Positions 9,759-18,527 of a stretch of 64,000 nucleotides of DNA are shown piece by piece. The notes beneath the pieces are model-generated. The model made no database searches. It saw only the letters and a list, made by a program, of their open reading frames with translations, and had not been told where the DNA came from. Both the position numbers and the translations under genes were made by a program. The stretch comes from PGYR01 sp048267165 (lineage in GTDB: Bacteria > Bacteroidota > Ignavibacteria > Kapaibacteriales > UBA2268): the NCBI GenBank assembly GCA_048267165.1, contig JBLWYD010000014.1:11686-75685 (forward strand). Reading direction: 5' to 3'. How positions within the stretch are numbered: position 1 is the stretch's first letter; each line of letters starts with the position of its first letter.

Positions 9759-10539
9759 TGATAATACATTCGAGATAAAATTATTAGGTACTGGGACTTC
9801 TACAGGAGTCCCAACTATCTCTTGTAATTGCCCAACCTGTGTTTCTGATGACCCCAAAGATAAGCGACTCCGCTGCTCTGCTCTAATTACATATAAAAAC
9901 AAAAATATTATAATTGATACTGGTCCTGATTTCAGACAACAATTTTTGAAATATAAAATCAACCATTTGGATGCTGTAGTTTATACTCATCATCATTTCG
10001 ATCATATTGGTGGTTTTGATGATATTCGTGGAATTAACTTCACTATAAATAGAGCTCTACCTATTTATTTGAATTCTGAAACTTTAGATAATCTATCTAG
10101 AATCTTTTCTTATGCATTCCGAGATTATAACGAAACTGGTGGTGGAATACCTATGGTCGAAGTTAATATGATTTCCGAAGGAGAATTTGAAGTTAATGGA
10201 TTAAAATTCACTATTCTACCGCTTTTGCATGGCTCACTTGAAGTATTAGGATTCCGAATAGGTAATATAGCTTATTGCACCGATACTAATTATATTTCAG
10301 AAATTACACTTGAACTTATGCAAGATTTAGATATACTTATATTAGATGGTTTGAGACCAAAAATACATAGAACTCATTTTAATATAGAACAGGCAATAAA
10401 ACAAGCAACAATTATAAATGCAAAACAAACTTACCTCACTCATATAGCACATCAGATTAAACATTCGGATGTTGAAGACACACTTCCGGATGGGATTAAT
10501 TTGGCGTATGATGGTTTAACTATTTCAGGAAAATTATAA
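9751..10539 (+). CDS. PhnP-like metallo-beta-lactamase-fold hydrolase
   Basis: A 262-residue metal-dependent hydrolase. The N-terminus LGTGTSTGVPTISCNCPTC is followed by a Cys cluster (CNCPTC ... LRCSAL) that binds a structural zinc in PhnP, and the catalytic metal motif is HHHFDHIGGFDD. Later metal ligands appear in LPLLHGS, YCTDTNYI, and LTHIAHQIKH. PhnP is a phosphoribosyl 1,2-cyclic phosphate phosphodiesterase, but no phosphonate genes lie here, so this is likely a general phosphodiesterase of unknown substrate. The start overlaps lipA by 8 bases, and its stop shares one base with the OsmC start (TAATG), so the three genes are co-translated. Confidence 0.88.
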   Translation: MSSDNTFEIKLLGTGTSTGVPTISCNCPTCVSDDPKDKRLRCSALITYKNKNIIIDTGPDFRQQFLKYKINHLDAVVYTHHHFDHIGGFDDIRGINFTINRALPIYLNSETLDNLSRIFSYAFRDYNETGGGIPMVEVNMISEGEFEVNGLKFTILPLLHGSLEVLGFRIGNIAYCTDTNYISEITLELMQDLDILILDGLRPKIHRTHFNIEQAIKQATIINAKQTYLTHIAHQIKHSDVEDTLPDGINLAYDGLTISGKL

Positions 10540-10949
10540 TGATAAAAATAAGTGTTGACTATTTGGGTGACCTATATTGCAATGTAGTACATACACCATC
10601 TGGTAATTCATTCAAAACAAGTGCACCAGTTGACAATAAGGGTAAGGGGGACTATATTTCACCTACAGACTTAGTAGCAGCTTCTATCGCTTCTTGTGTA
10701 TCTACTATAATGGGTATAAAAGCTCAAGACAAAGGAATAGATTTAAAAGGTATGAATATAACAGCATCTAAGATAATGACTGAAATCCCTTTTAGAAGAA
10801 TTGAAAAACTAATATTAGATATTACTTTTCCACACCAATTAAATGACGAAGATTTCAAACTATTATCTAATGTTGTTAAGACTTGCCCCGTTACTAGAAG
10901 TTTAACTTCTGAGATAAATTTGGAATATAATTTCAATTTTGCTGAATAA
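10539..10949 (+). CDS. OsmC/Ohr family peroxide-reducing protein
   Basis: A 136-residue OsmC-fold protein that likely reduces organic hydroperoxides with a pair of cysteines. The two expected residues are present: one in AASIASCVSTIMG and one in VVKTCPVTRSL. The N-terminal part SGNSFKTSAPVDNKGKG and ISPTDLVAAS match the YhfA-like branch of the family. The start overlaps the stop of the hydrolase gene by one base (TAATG). The exact substrate is not shown by the sequence. Confidence 0.88.
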   Translation: MIKISVDYLGDLYCNVVHTPSGNSFKTSAPVDNKGKGDYISPTDLVAASIASCVSTIMGIKAQDKGIDLKGMNITASKIMTEIPFRRIEKLILDITFPHQLNDEDFKLLSNVVKTCPVTRSLTSEINLEYNFNFAE

Positions 10950-10975
10950 GATTATCTAATCTGTTTTAGTTTTTT

Positions 10976-10983
10976 TATATTTG
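10976..10983 (+). promoter_or_regulatory. Possible -7 promoter element
   Basis: TATATTTG matches the Bacteroidota -7 consensus TAnnTTTG and lies 42 bases before the ATG at 11025. No clear TTTG -33 element sits about 20 bases upstream, so support is partial. Confidence 0.35.
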
Positions 10984-11024
10984 TTACTTATTATAATACC
11001 AATGTTAATATTTGGAATAAAACT

Positions 11025-11582
11025 ATGAAAACCAAAGAAGTATTGAGCTCGGATCAATCAATTGAGAAAACAGTTGAGATTGCTGAGAGATTAAGAGCAG
11101 ATTTTATAGAAGAGACAATTAAGTTTGTACCTCATTGGTATGAAAGTATTGTAAATAAATTTATTCTTACTTTCCCTCCTGCTGCAGAAAAGTTAACTGC
11201 AGAACACAAAAAGAATATAAAAAATGAACTTAAAGTCTTACAAGACTCTATTCATATTGAATTGAATAATATCCTAACAAGAGACCAATACTGGTGGCAT
11301 TCTGGACAGATAACTGATGCTCCACGTGATTTCTATAAGAATATAGACAATATATTAGATTTCGATATGAGAGTCCTTTTTGGAAAAGTTGGGTTCATTC
11401 TTGAAGAATATGGATTCATCAAGAAAAACCATTACGATGGAGATAAAGGGTTTATTGCACACAAAGATGGTAGCAATAGATATTATTTTGAATACTCTTA
11501 TCCTATCTATTGGTCTGATATGATGAAAAGAAGAATGGATAATTACTGGGAAAATTATAAATACTATCTATTAGTAAAATAG
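11025..11582 (+). CDS. Uncharacterised 185-residue soluble protein
   Basis: I do not recognise this protein. It has no signal peptide or membrane segment. It is rich in charged and aromatic residues; the first half is predicted helical (IEKTVEIAERLRADFIEE, then a Lys/Glu-rich stretch), and the C-terminal half is unusually rich in Tyr and Trp (YYFEYSYPIYWSDMMKRR, YWENYKYYLL). The gene has its own candidate promoter and ends 29 bases before a glutamate/aspartate-type symporter gene on the same strand, so the two may be co-transcribed. Codon and base use match the neighbourhood. No function can be assigned. Confidence 0.75.
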   Translation: MKTKEVLSSDQSIEKTVEIAERLRADFIEETIKFVPHWYESIVNKFILTFPPAAEKLTAEHKKNIKNELKVLQDSIHIELNNILTRDQYWWHSGQITDAPRDFYKNIDNILDFDMRVLFGKVGFILEEYGFIKKNHYDGDKGFIAHKDGSNRYYFEYSYPIYWSDMMKRRMDNYWENYKYYLLVK

Positions 11583-11611
11583 TTAATTACATACAAAAAT
11601 AAGTTACTAAA

Positions 11612-13105
11612 ATGAAGAAAGTTCCACTGCATGTCCAGATATTATTAGCTTTAATACTCGGAGCAGCATTCGGAGCTTTTTTTAGTGTTGATAAAGACAA
11701 GCTAGAAATAACCTACAAAAAGAATTCAGATCAAGTTGTAGAATCAATTAGTAATTGGTCAACAGCTTCAATTAGTATAAATGATAGTACTGTTTCTAGT
11801 TTCAATTCGAATGATCAAATAGCTATAATTAACAAGTTCAAACATTACTATAAATCGTCTAATAACTCTATAACATTAGTATTCGAAAAAGAGAAAAGAA
11901 AACTCGAATACTCTGAAGTAATTGCCGTTCGGAAAGAACATACTCTTGCTACATATATCAAACCTGTAGGTGATTTATTCATCAGACTTCTTAGCTTTTT
12001 AGCTATACCATTGGTCATATCAACGCTTATAGTTGGTGCTGCTAGTCTCTCTGACTTCAAAAAACTAGGTCGTATTGGTATAAAAACTTTTTCACTTTAT
12101 ATAGTAACCACTATAATTGCAATAACTATAGGTCTTGGATTAGCAAATGTGATTTCGCCTGGTACTCGAATTGATTCGAGTTCAAAAGAAAGGTTAATGT
12201 CTTCATTTCAAGAAGAATCTGCTGAAAAGGCAGTTGAAACCCTTGATATAAGTATAGTTGATTTCTTTGTGGAGATAGTACCTAAGAATCCATTTGATGC
12301 AATTAGTAATGGCAATATGTTGCAAATCGTTTTCTTAGCAGTTATATTTGGAATAACTCTTACTCTGATTGAAAAGAAAAAGAGAGATACAGTTTTAGAA
12401 TTCTTTGATGGCGTAAGTGATACAATGATAAAAATGGTTGACATTTTTATGTTGATAGCACCGTTTGGAGTATTTGCTTTAATAGCAGCAACAATTGCTG
12501 ATTTTGGATTTGAGATACTTACAACTCTTATTTGGTATATTGCTGCAGTGGTATTAGGTCTATTTATTCAGACTTATGTAGTTTATGGGACAATGTTAAA
12601 ATTGATAGGAAAAGTTTCTCTAAAAGACTTCTTTCTAAATATACGAAATGCTCAAGCAATTGGATTTTCTACTAGTTCTAGTGCGGCCACTTTGCCTATA
12701 ACTCTTGATTGCGTAGAAAACAAAATGAAAACTAATAAGGAAATAGCAGGGTTTGTACTACCTTTAGGCGCTACAATTAATATGGACGGAACTGCTCTTT
12801 ATCAAGGTGTAGCTGCAGTATTTATAGCTCAAGTTTATGGTTTTGATTTGACTTTAGTTGAACAATTGACAATTGTAATAACTGCCGTTCTAGCTTCTAT
12901 TGGAACTGCACCGGTACCTGGAGTTGGAATTATAATGCTTGTTATGATATTGAATGCAATAAATATTCCAGCTCAAGGGATTGCACTAATTTTAGGTGTA
13001 GATAGGATATTAGACATGCTTCGTACTATTACAAATGTTACTGGGGACGCTGCTGTAGCTGTGACAATTGCCAATACAGAAGAAAGAGCGAAATTATCAT
13101 CATGA
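11612..13105 (+). CDS. Dicarboxylate/amino acid:cation symporter (DAACS family)
   Basis: A 497-residue inner-membrane transporter that couples uptake of glutamate, aspartate or C4-dicarboxylates to Na+ or H+. Family landmarks are YIKPVGDLFIRLLSFLAIPL, the serine-rich hairpin IGFSTSSSAATLPITLDC, the substrate/ion motif GATINMDGTALYQG, and ASIGTAPVPGVGI in the second hairpin. Between the first membrane helix (residues ~6-25) and the second is an insertion of about 85 residues (roughly 27-112); archaeal GltPh has only a short loop there. The loop should face the periplasm. The stop overlaps the lptC start (ATGA). Confidence 0.92.
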   Translation: MKKVPLHVQILLALILGAAFGAFFSVDKDKLEITYKKNSDQVVESISNWSTASISINDSTVSSFNSNDQIAIINKFKHYYKSSNNSITLVFEKEKRKLEYSEVIAVRKEHTLATYIKPVGDLFIRLLSFLAIPLVISTLIVGAASLSDFKKLGRIGIKTFSLYIVTTIIAITIGLGLANVISPGTRIDSSSKERLMSSFQEESAEKAVETLDISIVDFFVEIVPKNPFDAISNGNMLQIVFLAVIFGITLTLIEKKKRDTVLEFFDGVSDTMIKMVDIFMLIAPFGVFALIAATIADFGFEILTTLIWYIAAVVLGLFIQTYVVYGTMLKLIGKVSLKDFFLNIRNAQAIGFSTSSSAATLPITLDCVENKMKTNKEIAGFVLPLGATINMDGTALYQGVAAVFIAQVYGFDLTLVEQLTIVITAVLASIGTAPVPGVGIIMLVMILNAINIPAQGIALILGVDRILDMLRTITNVTGDAAVAVTIANTEERAKLSS

Positions 13106-13635
13106 GAGCAATCTTTATAGTATTATTAGTTTTGTTTATTTCTTGTAGTGAAGATAAAAAAGAAGTCAAGACTTTATTTGCTATTGATGAAATAAAGGAT
13201 AGTCCCGACCAAATAAGTTACGATTTCAGTGTTTACTTTATGGATTCTTCTCTTGTGAAAGCTTATCTGAAAGCAGATAGAGCTAGAATATATGAGAAAC
13301 AAAAAGAAACAAAGCTTGATAGTCATGTTGTAGTTGACTTTTATTCTAAAGAAAATGGTAAAAAGGTTAGTAACCTTAGAGCAGATAGTGTTACAATAGA
13401 TGATGTTACTAAGAATATGATAGCTATGGGAAATGTAGTAGTCGTATCTGATAGTAATAAAACAACTGTAAGTACTTCAATTTTAGAATGGCACAATGAC
13501 ACGAGAAAACTTACTTCTGATAAGTATGTAAAGATAATATCTCCAGATCAAGAAATTGAGGGTATTGGTTTTGAATCAGATGAAACATTAAAAAATTACA
13601 CTATTTATAAAGTGAAAGGAGTTAAATATAAATGA
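13102..13635 (+). CDS. lptC: LPS export protein LptC (lipoprotein-like)
   Basis: A 177-residue protein likely acting as the periplasmic LptC component that passes lipopolysaccharide from LptBFG to LptA. The N-terminus MRAIFIVLLVLFISCSED ends in a lipobox-like FISC, so it is probably lipid-anchored. The body has the alternating beta-strand pattern of LptC/OstA proteins: YFMDSSLVKAYLKADRARIY, a segment on damage to free DNA-like charged stretches is absent, and later SNLRADSVTIDD and NMIAMGNVVVVSD, the typical layered beta-jellyroll repeats. It overlaps the symporter stop and the tpiA start by four bases each (ATGA junctions). No lptB, lptA or lptFG is nearby. Confidence 0.8.
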   Translation: MRAIFIVLLVLFISCSEDKKEVKTLFAIDEIKDSPDQISYDFSVYFMDSSLVKAYLKADRARIYEKQKETKLDSHVVVDFYSKENGKKVSNLRADSVTIDDVTKNMIAMGNVVVVSDSNKTTVSTSILEWHNDTRKLTSDKYVKIISPDQEIEGIGFESDETLKNYTIYKVKGVKYK

Positions 13636-14381
13636 GTAAGTATTTAATAGCCGGAAATTGGAAAATGAACACCAATTTAGATGAAGCAAAGTTAATTACA
13701 GATAAATTACATAGCTTCAAGGATTATGACAGAGATGTCGAGATGTTGATTTGTCCGCCATTTACTCACCTAGGTTTTTTATCTGAATTGGTTGATTTAA
13801 GTAGAATATCCTTAGGAGCTCAGAATGTACATTATGAAGAGAAAGGTGCCTTCACTGGTGAAATATCGAATGATATGTTGCTAAGCGTGGGATGTGAGTA
13901 TGTAATAGTAGGTCACTCTGAAAGACGTACTATATTTGGTGAAACTGATGAAATGATAAATAAAAAAGTTGTCAATTCACTAAAAGCTGGTCTTAGAGTC
14001 ATACTTTGTATTGGAGAAACTTTAGAAGATAGAGAAAATGGTAATACTAATGCTGTATTGGAGAATCAATTAGAGAAGGGGTTAATAGGTGTAGTAGAGA
14101 CTGTTAATCTTAAAATAGCATATGAACCAATTTGGGCAATAGGTACTGGTAAAACTGCTACTTCGGAACAAATCGCAGATACACATGCCTTTATATCCGA
14201 TTATCTTAACAATAGATTTGGTAATAATTATATTAAAATACTATATGGTGGCAGTATGAATGCAGAAAATGCTAAAGAAATACTTTCCATTGAGAATGTA
14301 AATGGTGGGTTAATTGGTGGTGCATCACTTGTCGCTGAAAGTTTTTTAGCCATATATAATTCAGCTATTGAACTCTGTTGA
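13632..14381 (+). CDS. tpiA: Triosephosphate isomerase
   Basis: Interconverts dihydroxyacetone phosphate and glyceraldehyde 3-phosphate in glycolysis and gluconeogenesis. The 249-residue protein has the expected substrate-binding Asn-Lys in IAGNWKMNTN, the electrophilic His in VIVGHSERR, the catalytic Glu in AYEPIWAIGTGKTA (hinged loop 6), and the phosphate-binding GG motifs ILYGGSMN and GLIGGASL. It starts on an ATGA overlap with lptC and its stop overlaps the pgsA start, so lptC-tpiA-pgsA form one translationally coupled unit. Confidence 0.97.
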   Translation: MSKYLIAGNWKMNTNLDEAKLITDKLHSFKDYDRDVEMLICPPFTHLGFLSELVDLSRISLGAQNVHYEEKGAFTGEISNDMLLSVGCEYVIVGHSERRTIFGETDEMINKKVVNSLKAGLRVILCIGETLEDRENGNTNAVLENQLEKGLIGVVETVNLKIAYEPIWAIGTGKTATSEQIADTHAFISDYLNNRFGNNYIKILYGGSMNAENAKEILSIENVNGGLIGGASLVAESFLAIYNSAIELC

Positions 14382-14971
14382 TGCTATTCAGTGTACCAAA
14401 TATTATTTCTTTTTTCAGAATATTGGTTGCACCTTTTTTCTTGTTTTTCTTTATTTCTGAGAATAGAACACTAATTCTAATATCTATACTACTTTTTGTT
14501 CTTGGTGCAATTAGTGACTGGCTAGATGGTTGGTATGCTCGACGGTTCAATCAATCATCAAAATGGGGTGTCTTTATCGACCCATTAGCAGATAAAATTC
14601 TGAACTCAACTGCTTTTCTCGCCTTTGTATTTGTAGATATTATCCCCTTCTGGATGGTTCTAATAATTATACTACGAGACTCATTCATGACTTTTCTTCG
14701 TTTATTTGCAGATTCACATAAATTACCAATTAAAACGAAGAATATAGCTAAAATAAAAACAGTGTTACAGTTTGCATTAATTATTTATGTTATTTCAGTA
14801 TATTTTGCTAGTTTGTTACTAAATGATGCTACAATTACGGAATTAGTAACAAAAGAATATGTATATTATTCTATGCTTTTTCTAACCGTTTTTACCGTCT
14901 GGACTGTATTTGATTACATAAAAGACAACAAAAGAGTAGTACAAATACTTTTCGGTTATGAAAAAAAATAG
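14381..14971 (+). CDS. pgsA: CDP-diacylglycerol-glycerol-3-phosphate 3-phosphatidyltransferase
   Basis: Integral membrane enzyme that makes phosphatidylglycerol phosphate, the first committed step to phosphatidylglycerol and cardiolipin. The complete CDP-alcohol phosphatidyltransferase signature D-x2-DG-x2-AR-x8-G-x3-D-x3-D is present in SDWLDGWYARR through WGVFIDPLAD (about residues 46-75). Several hydrophobic helices follow. A TTG three bases upstream is also in frame, but I place the start at the ATG at 14381, whose A is the last base of the tpiA stop. The symbol follows the family; close homologues using other alcohols exist. Confidence 0.9.
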   Translation: MLFSVPNIISFFRILVAPFFLFFFISENRTLILISILLFVLGAISDWLDGWYARRFNQSSKWGVFIDPLADKILNSTAFLAFVFVDIIPFWMVLIIILRDSFMTFLRLFADSHKLPIKTKNIAKIKTVLQFALIIYVISVYFASLLLNDATITELVTKEYVYYSMLFLTVFTVWTVFDYIKDNKRVVQILFGYEKK

Positions 14972-15004
14972 TTACAAAATGGTAGTGATAGTAACAAAAA
15001 GGGT

Positions 15005-15056
15005 GCTAAAACGCCTAATCGACGATTTATTAGGCCTTATAGCAACTTATTTTTCC
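15005..15056 (+). terminator. Hairpin downstream of pgsA
   Basis: GCTA-4 nt-GCCTAAT-9 nt loop-ATTAGGC-4 nt-TAGC (15005-15043), followed by a T-rich stretch (TTATTTTTCC). The two-part stem and T-rich tail suggest the end of the lptC-tpiA-pgsA transcript. Confidence 0.5.
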
Positions 15057-15142
15057 AAAATAGTTTGGAAATTATAAATAAATTTTTAAATTGCATTTAA
15101 CGGTATTATTCTTTAACCTAACATACTAAGGAGTTAACAAGT

Positions 15143-15427
15143 ATGAACAAATCAGAACTAATTGACGCAGTTGCAAAATCAACTGACATGACAAAAGCTG
15201 CTGCAGAAAGAGCTATCAATAGCACTATCGCAGAAATCTCTAAAGAGCTAAAAGGTGGCGGAGATGTACGTCTAATCGGTTTCGGAACTTTTTCAGTAGC
15301 TCAAAGAGCTGCTCGTAAAGGTGTAAACCTACAGACTGGTAAGCCAATGAAAATTGCAGCTAAAAAAGTTGCTAAATTCAAACCTGGTAAAGCACTTGCA
15401 GAATCTGTTAACGGTAAAAAGAAATAA
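15143..15427 (+). CDS. HU/IHF family DNA-binding protein
   Basis: A 94-residue histone-like protein that bends and compacts DNA. The sequence follows HU closely: N-terminal helical dimerisation part MNKSELIDAVAKSTDMTKAA, the conserved GDVRLIGFGTFSVAQRAAR, and the DNA-binding arm region RKGVNLQTGKPMKIAAK. A strong ribosome-binding site (AAGGAG) precedes the ATG. The gene stands alone: a terminator-like hairpin precedes its promoter region and a perfect terminator follows. Its codons are noticeably richer in C-ending forms than neighbours, as expected for a highly expressed protein. Confidence 0.95.
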   Translation: MNKSELIDAVAKSTDMTKAAAERAINSTIAEISKELKGGGDVRLIGFGTFSVAQRAARKGVNLQTGKPMKIAAKKVAKFKPGKALAESVNGKKK

Positions 15428-15452
15428 TCTTTTTTCTACAGAGCAAATAATA

Positions 15453-15479
15453 GCCGTTCATTTGAACGGCTTTTTTTTT
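15453..15479 (+). terminator. Rho-independent terminator after HU gene
   Basis: GCCGTTC-ATTT-GAACGGC hairpin (15453-15470) followed by nine T. A classic intrinsic terminator. Confidence 0.93.
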
Positions 15480-15486
15480 ATATTTG
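15479..15486 (+). promoter_or_regulatory. Possible -7 promoter element for pyrB
   Basis: TATATTTG, an exact TAnnTTTG match, begins on the last T of the HU terminator and lies 23 bases before the pyrB start. No good -33 TTTG is at the right distance, since that position falls inside the hairpin. Confidence 0.3.
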
Positions 15487-15508
15487 ATTTTAAAGAATAG
15501 GTTGATTT

Positions 15509-16396
15509 TTGAAAGATTTATTTTCAATTGAACAGCTCAATAAAAACGAAATAAATGAGATTCTTCAGATTGCTTCGAAATATGATTTGAAATATGTCTC
15601 TGATGAATTTAATCATAAAAAACTCGTTTTAGCTTTTTTCGAAACTTCTACTAGAACTAAATTATCTTTTGAGATAGCAGCAATGAATTTAGGCATTCAA
15701 GTTATTGATTTCATGCCTGAACTGAGCAGTATTCAAAAAGGTGAATCATTAGTCGAAACCTTGCGTACTCTAGAGGCTATGGGTGTGGATCTTGCCGTGG
15801 TTAGGCATAGGGAAGAGGGTACTGCTAAAATGCTTTCCAATCAATTAGATATGTCTATACTTAATGCAGGAGATGGTGTAAATCAACATCCCAGTCAAGC
15901 ATTGTTAGATGCATTTACATTAAAGGAAGTTTTCGGTGAACTAGAAGATTTTAAGATAACAATTTGTGGTGATATACTTCATAGTAGAGTAGCAAGGTCT
16001 AATATTGAGTTACTTTCAAAATTTGATGTAGATATATCCTTATGTGCACCAAAAAATTTATTAGGTGATACTTTTTCATCTCTAAATTATCATGAGACTA
16101 TTGATGTAGCAGTACAAAAATCTGATGTAGTTATGTGTCTAAGAATACAGAAAGAAAGAATGGAACAAACAGATGTTCCAAATACTAGTGAATATTTCGA
16201 GAAATATGGGTTTAAGAAAAAGCATTTTGAAATGAATAATGATATTCTTTTGATGCATCCTGGTCCAGTGAACTATGGAGTCGATATTGAAAATGGACTT
16301 CAAAATCACAATAGATGTCTTATCAATAATCAAGTGAAAAATGGTGTACTTACTAGAATGGCAATTTTAAAGAAAATATTGAATGGCATTGGATAA
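15509..16396 (+). CDS. pyrB: Aspartate carbamoyltransferase, catalytic subunit
   Basis: Condenses carbamoyl phosphate with aspartate in the second step of pyrimidine synthesis. The 295-residue protein has the carbamoyl-phosphate motif FFETSTRTKLSFE, the GDGVNQHPSQALLDAFTL segment, the aspartate-side CLRIQKERM, and HPGPVNYG. The start is a TTG at 15509, chosen because the following MKDLFSIEQLNKNEI matches the usual ATCase N-terminus and no ATG is available there. No regulatory subunit (pyrI) is adjacent. Its end overlaps the prmC start by 14 bases. Confidence 0.95.
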   Translation: MKDLFSIEQLNKNEINEILQIASKYDLKYVSDEFNHKKLVLAFFETSTRTKLSFEIAAMNLGIQVIDFMPELSSIQKGESLVETLRTLEAMGVDLAVVRHREEGTAKMLSNQLDMSILNAGDGVNQHPSQALLDAFTLKEVFGELEDFKITICGDILHSRVARSNIELLSKFDVDISLCAPKNLLGDTFSSLNYHETIDVAVQKSDVVMCLRIQKERMEQTDVPNTSEYFEKYGFKKKHFEMNNDILLMHPGPVNYGVDIENGLQNHNRCLINNQVKNGVLTRMAILKKILNGIG

Positions 16397-17237
16397 CAAA
16401 GTTTGGCGTATAATAGATATTATCAATTGGTCTAAGGATTATCTTGAGAAAAATAATATAGATTCTCCAAGATTAACAATAGAATTGATGCTTACTCATG
16501 TACTAGAAATTGAGAGAATAAAACTTTACACAGACTATGACAAACCACTTTCTGATAGTGAACTATCTACCATCAAGTCTATGATTCAGCAAAGAATAAA
16601 GAGATTTCCTCTGCAATATATTCTAGGTCAGGTTGAGTTTATGGGTAGAAAGTTTATAGTTAATCAAAATGTGTTAATACCAAGACCTGAAACAGAAGAA
16701 ATAGTTGCTAGAATAATAAAGGAAAATGACAATAAGTCAGATTTTAAAATCCTAGATATAGGTACTGGTTCAGGATGTATAGCCATAAGTCTCGCAAAGG
16801 AATTTAATCACTCGACAATTACAGCAATTGATAATTCAACATCAGCACTGAAAGTTGCAAAACAGAATTCTATAGACTTAGAAGTAGAGAATGTAAAGTT
16901 CGTTTATGCAGATATACTTACCACAGAACCTAAATTAAAATATGATATAATTGTATCAAATCCTCCTTATGTTTCAACAAGTGAAATGGATGAGATAGAG
17001 CCAGAATTGAGCTTTGAACCGAATTCTGCACTGACTGATAGTTCAGATGGATTGGAATTTTATCGAAGATTTGTAACTATTTTCAAGAATATACTGTCTA
17101 TAGAGGGAGTATTTTATTTAGAGTTGAATAGTTTTTTAGCTGAGGAGATTCAAGAGCTTTTTTCAAAGGAATATCGAGTAGAGTTGATTAATGACTTATT
17201 TGATAAACCACGCATACTAAAAGGAAGATTGAGTTAA
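16383..17237 (+). CDS. prmC: Peptide chain release factor N5-glutamine methyltransferase
   Basis: Methylates the Gln of the GGQ motif of release factors RF1 and RF2, raising termination efficiency. The 284-residue protein has an N-terminal helical domain (residues ~1-80, including the PLQYILGQVEFMG motif), the SAM-binding motif ILDIGTGSGCIAISLA, and the catalytic NPPY motif in IIVSNPPYVS. The ATG start lies within the end of pyrB (14-base overlap), so the two are coupled. Length is normal. Confidence 0.94.
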   Translation: MALDNKVWRIIDIINWSKDYLEKNNIDSPRLTIELMLTHVLEIERIKLYTDYDKPLSDSELSTIKSMIQQRIKRFPLQYILGQVEFMGRKFIVNQNVLIPRPETEEIVARIIKENDNKSDFKILDIGTGSGCIAISLAKEFNHSTITAIDNSTSALKVAKQNSIDLEVENVKFVYADILTTEPKLKYDIIVSNPPYVSTSEMDEIEPELSFEPNSALTDSSDGLEFYRRFVTIFKNILSIEGVFYLELNSFLAEEIQELFSKEYRVELINDLFDKPRILKGRLS

Positions 17238-17368
17238 TATTCTGTTAATTTACTTATTAACTTATCCACCTGATGGGATTTTCAGCAAATAAAATAGTTT
17301 TTTTCATAATAAATAAATAAATTGCGTAATGCTTAAGAAGTGTGTTTGCAAATAATTCTCATTCAATA

Positions 17369-17704
17369 ATGACTCAAATATTAGTAGAAAAAGAAGAAAA
17401 TATTGTATTTCTTCGATTAGGTGGGAGATTTATTGGGGGAGATGAGACAGATGCACTTAGATCAAAGTTATCTCAATTATCAACTAATAGTCTGATAATT
17501 GACTTAAGTAATGTTACATTTATGAACTCGACTGCTTTGGGTATATTAATTTCAGCACAGTCGGATTTTATAACAAAAAGTAACAAAATAGTGTTAGTTA
17601 ATGCATCTGATTCTGTCAGAGATTTATTGAATCTAACACAATTAAACTTAGTTTTTAAAGTACTTAGTACTTATGAAGAAGCAAAAAATATTATTAATAA
17701 TTAA
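17369..17704 (+). CDS. STAS-domain anti-sigma factor antagonist-like protein
   Basis: A 111-residue single-domain STAS protein, like SpoIIAA/RsbV, which in other bacteria binds an anti-sigma factor when unphosphorylated. The core shows SLIIDLSNVTFMNSTALGIL, with the Ser in MNST aligned to the usual phospho-acceptor, then VLVNASDSVRDLLNLTQL. A GTG start at 17342 would add nine residues without similarity; the ATG at 17369 fits the family start better. No anti-sigma kinase lies nearby. exbB starts 20 bases downstream, so it may be read with the TonB locus. Confidence 0.85.
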   Translation: MTQILVEKEENIVFLRLGGRFIGGDETDALRSKLSQLSTNSLIIDLSNVTFMNSTALGILISAQSDFITKSNKIVLVNASDSVRDLLNLTQLNLVFKVLSTYEEAKNIINN

Positions 17705-17724
17705 TCAAATTTAGTAGGAGTATT

Positions 17725-18507
17725 ATGAAGAACTTGTTCAATATCATAGTAATTGTTCTTGCACTAGTAGTCTCATTTGCGTTTTATTACGGTGTAATGG
17801 GTGATCCAAGTGGTTTTAACGATCCGGCAACAAAACATGAGCCAATAGCTGGTAATATAATGGCAACAATATATACTGGTGGTCCACTAGTAGCACTATT
17901 GATGTCTTTTATTTTAATTGGTATTACATTTAGTATCGAAAGATTCCTTTCTATTACTAAAGCGCAAGGAAAAAATGATCCTGAAAAATTCGTAAAAGAA
18001 TTATCTGGTTTACTTTCTCAAGGTAATCTTGATGGTGCTGTTGCTTTATGCGATACACAAAGAGGAAGTATTGGTAATGTAATGAGAGCAGGTATTGAAA
18101 GATTCAAAGAAGTACAAAATGATCCTGAATACTCAGCACCAGCTAAGATTTCTGAAGTTCAAAGAGCAATTGATGAACAAATGAATTTGGAAACTCCTTT
18201 GCTTGAGAAAAACCTAGTTATATTATCTACAGTAGCTTCTATCTCAACGATGGTTGGTCTATTAGGTACTACACTTGGTATGATTAGAGCATTCCAAGCT
18301 CTTGCAGAAAGTGGAACTGTCTCAGCTACTCAATTATCTATTGGTATCTCTGAGGCACTTTACAATACTGCTGGTGGTTTACTAGGTGCGATTGTTGCAA
18401 TCGTAGCTTATAACTTCTTTACTACAAAAGTAGATAATTTCGTGTATGTAATTGATGAAGGTATCCTTAGTGTAACTGAAATCTTTACAAGTATGGTCAG
18501 AAAATAA
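17725..18507 (+). CDS. exbB: MotA/TolQ/ExbB proton channel family protein
   Basis: A 260-residue inner-membrane protein that, with ExbD, uses the proton gradient to energise TonB. It has three predicted membrane helices: residues ~5-25, ~48-70 (PLVALLMSFILIGITFSIER) and a C-terminal pair around TVASISTMVGLLGTTLGMIR and LYNTAGGLLGAIVAIVAYNFF. The conserved GLLGTTLGMI and GISEALYNTAGGL segments identify the family. It heads a plus-strand run of two ExbD proteins, two TonB proteins, a small membrane protein, a PstS-like lipoprotein and a TPR protein. A good ribosome-binding site (TAGGAG) precedes the ATG. Confidence 0.93.
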   Translation: MKNLFNIIVIVLALVVSFAFYYGVMGDPSGFNDPATKHEPIAGNIMATIYTGGPLVALLMSFILIGITFSIERFLSITKAQGKNDPEKFVKELSGLLSQGNLDGAVALCDTQRGSIGNVMRAGIERFKEVQNDPEYSAPAKISEVQRAIDEQMNLETPLLEKNLVILSTVASISTMVGLLGTTLGMIRAFQALAESGTVSATQLSIGISEALYNTAGGLLGAIVAIVAYNFFTTKVDNFVYVIDEGILSVTEIFTSMVRK

Positions 18508-18527
18508 ACCTTTAAAGGGGAATTAAT

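Noticed and set aside
9486..9962. Minus-strand frame of 158 codons
   Set aside because: Antisense to lipA and the PhnP-like gene, with no motif or start signal.
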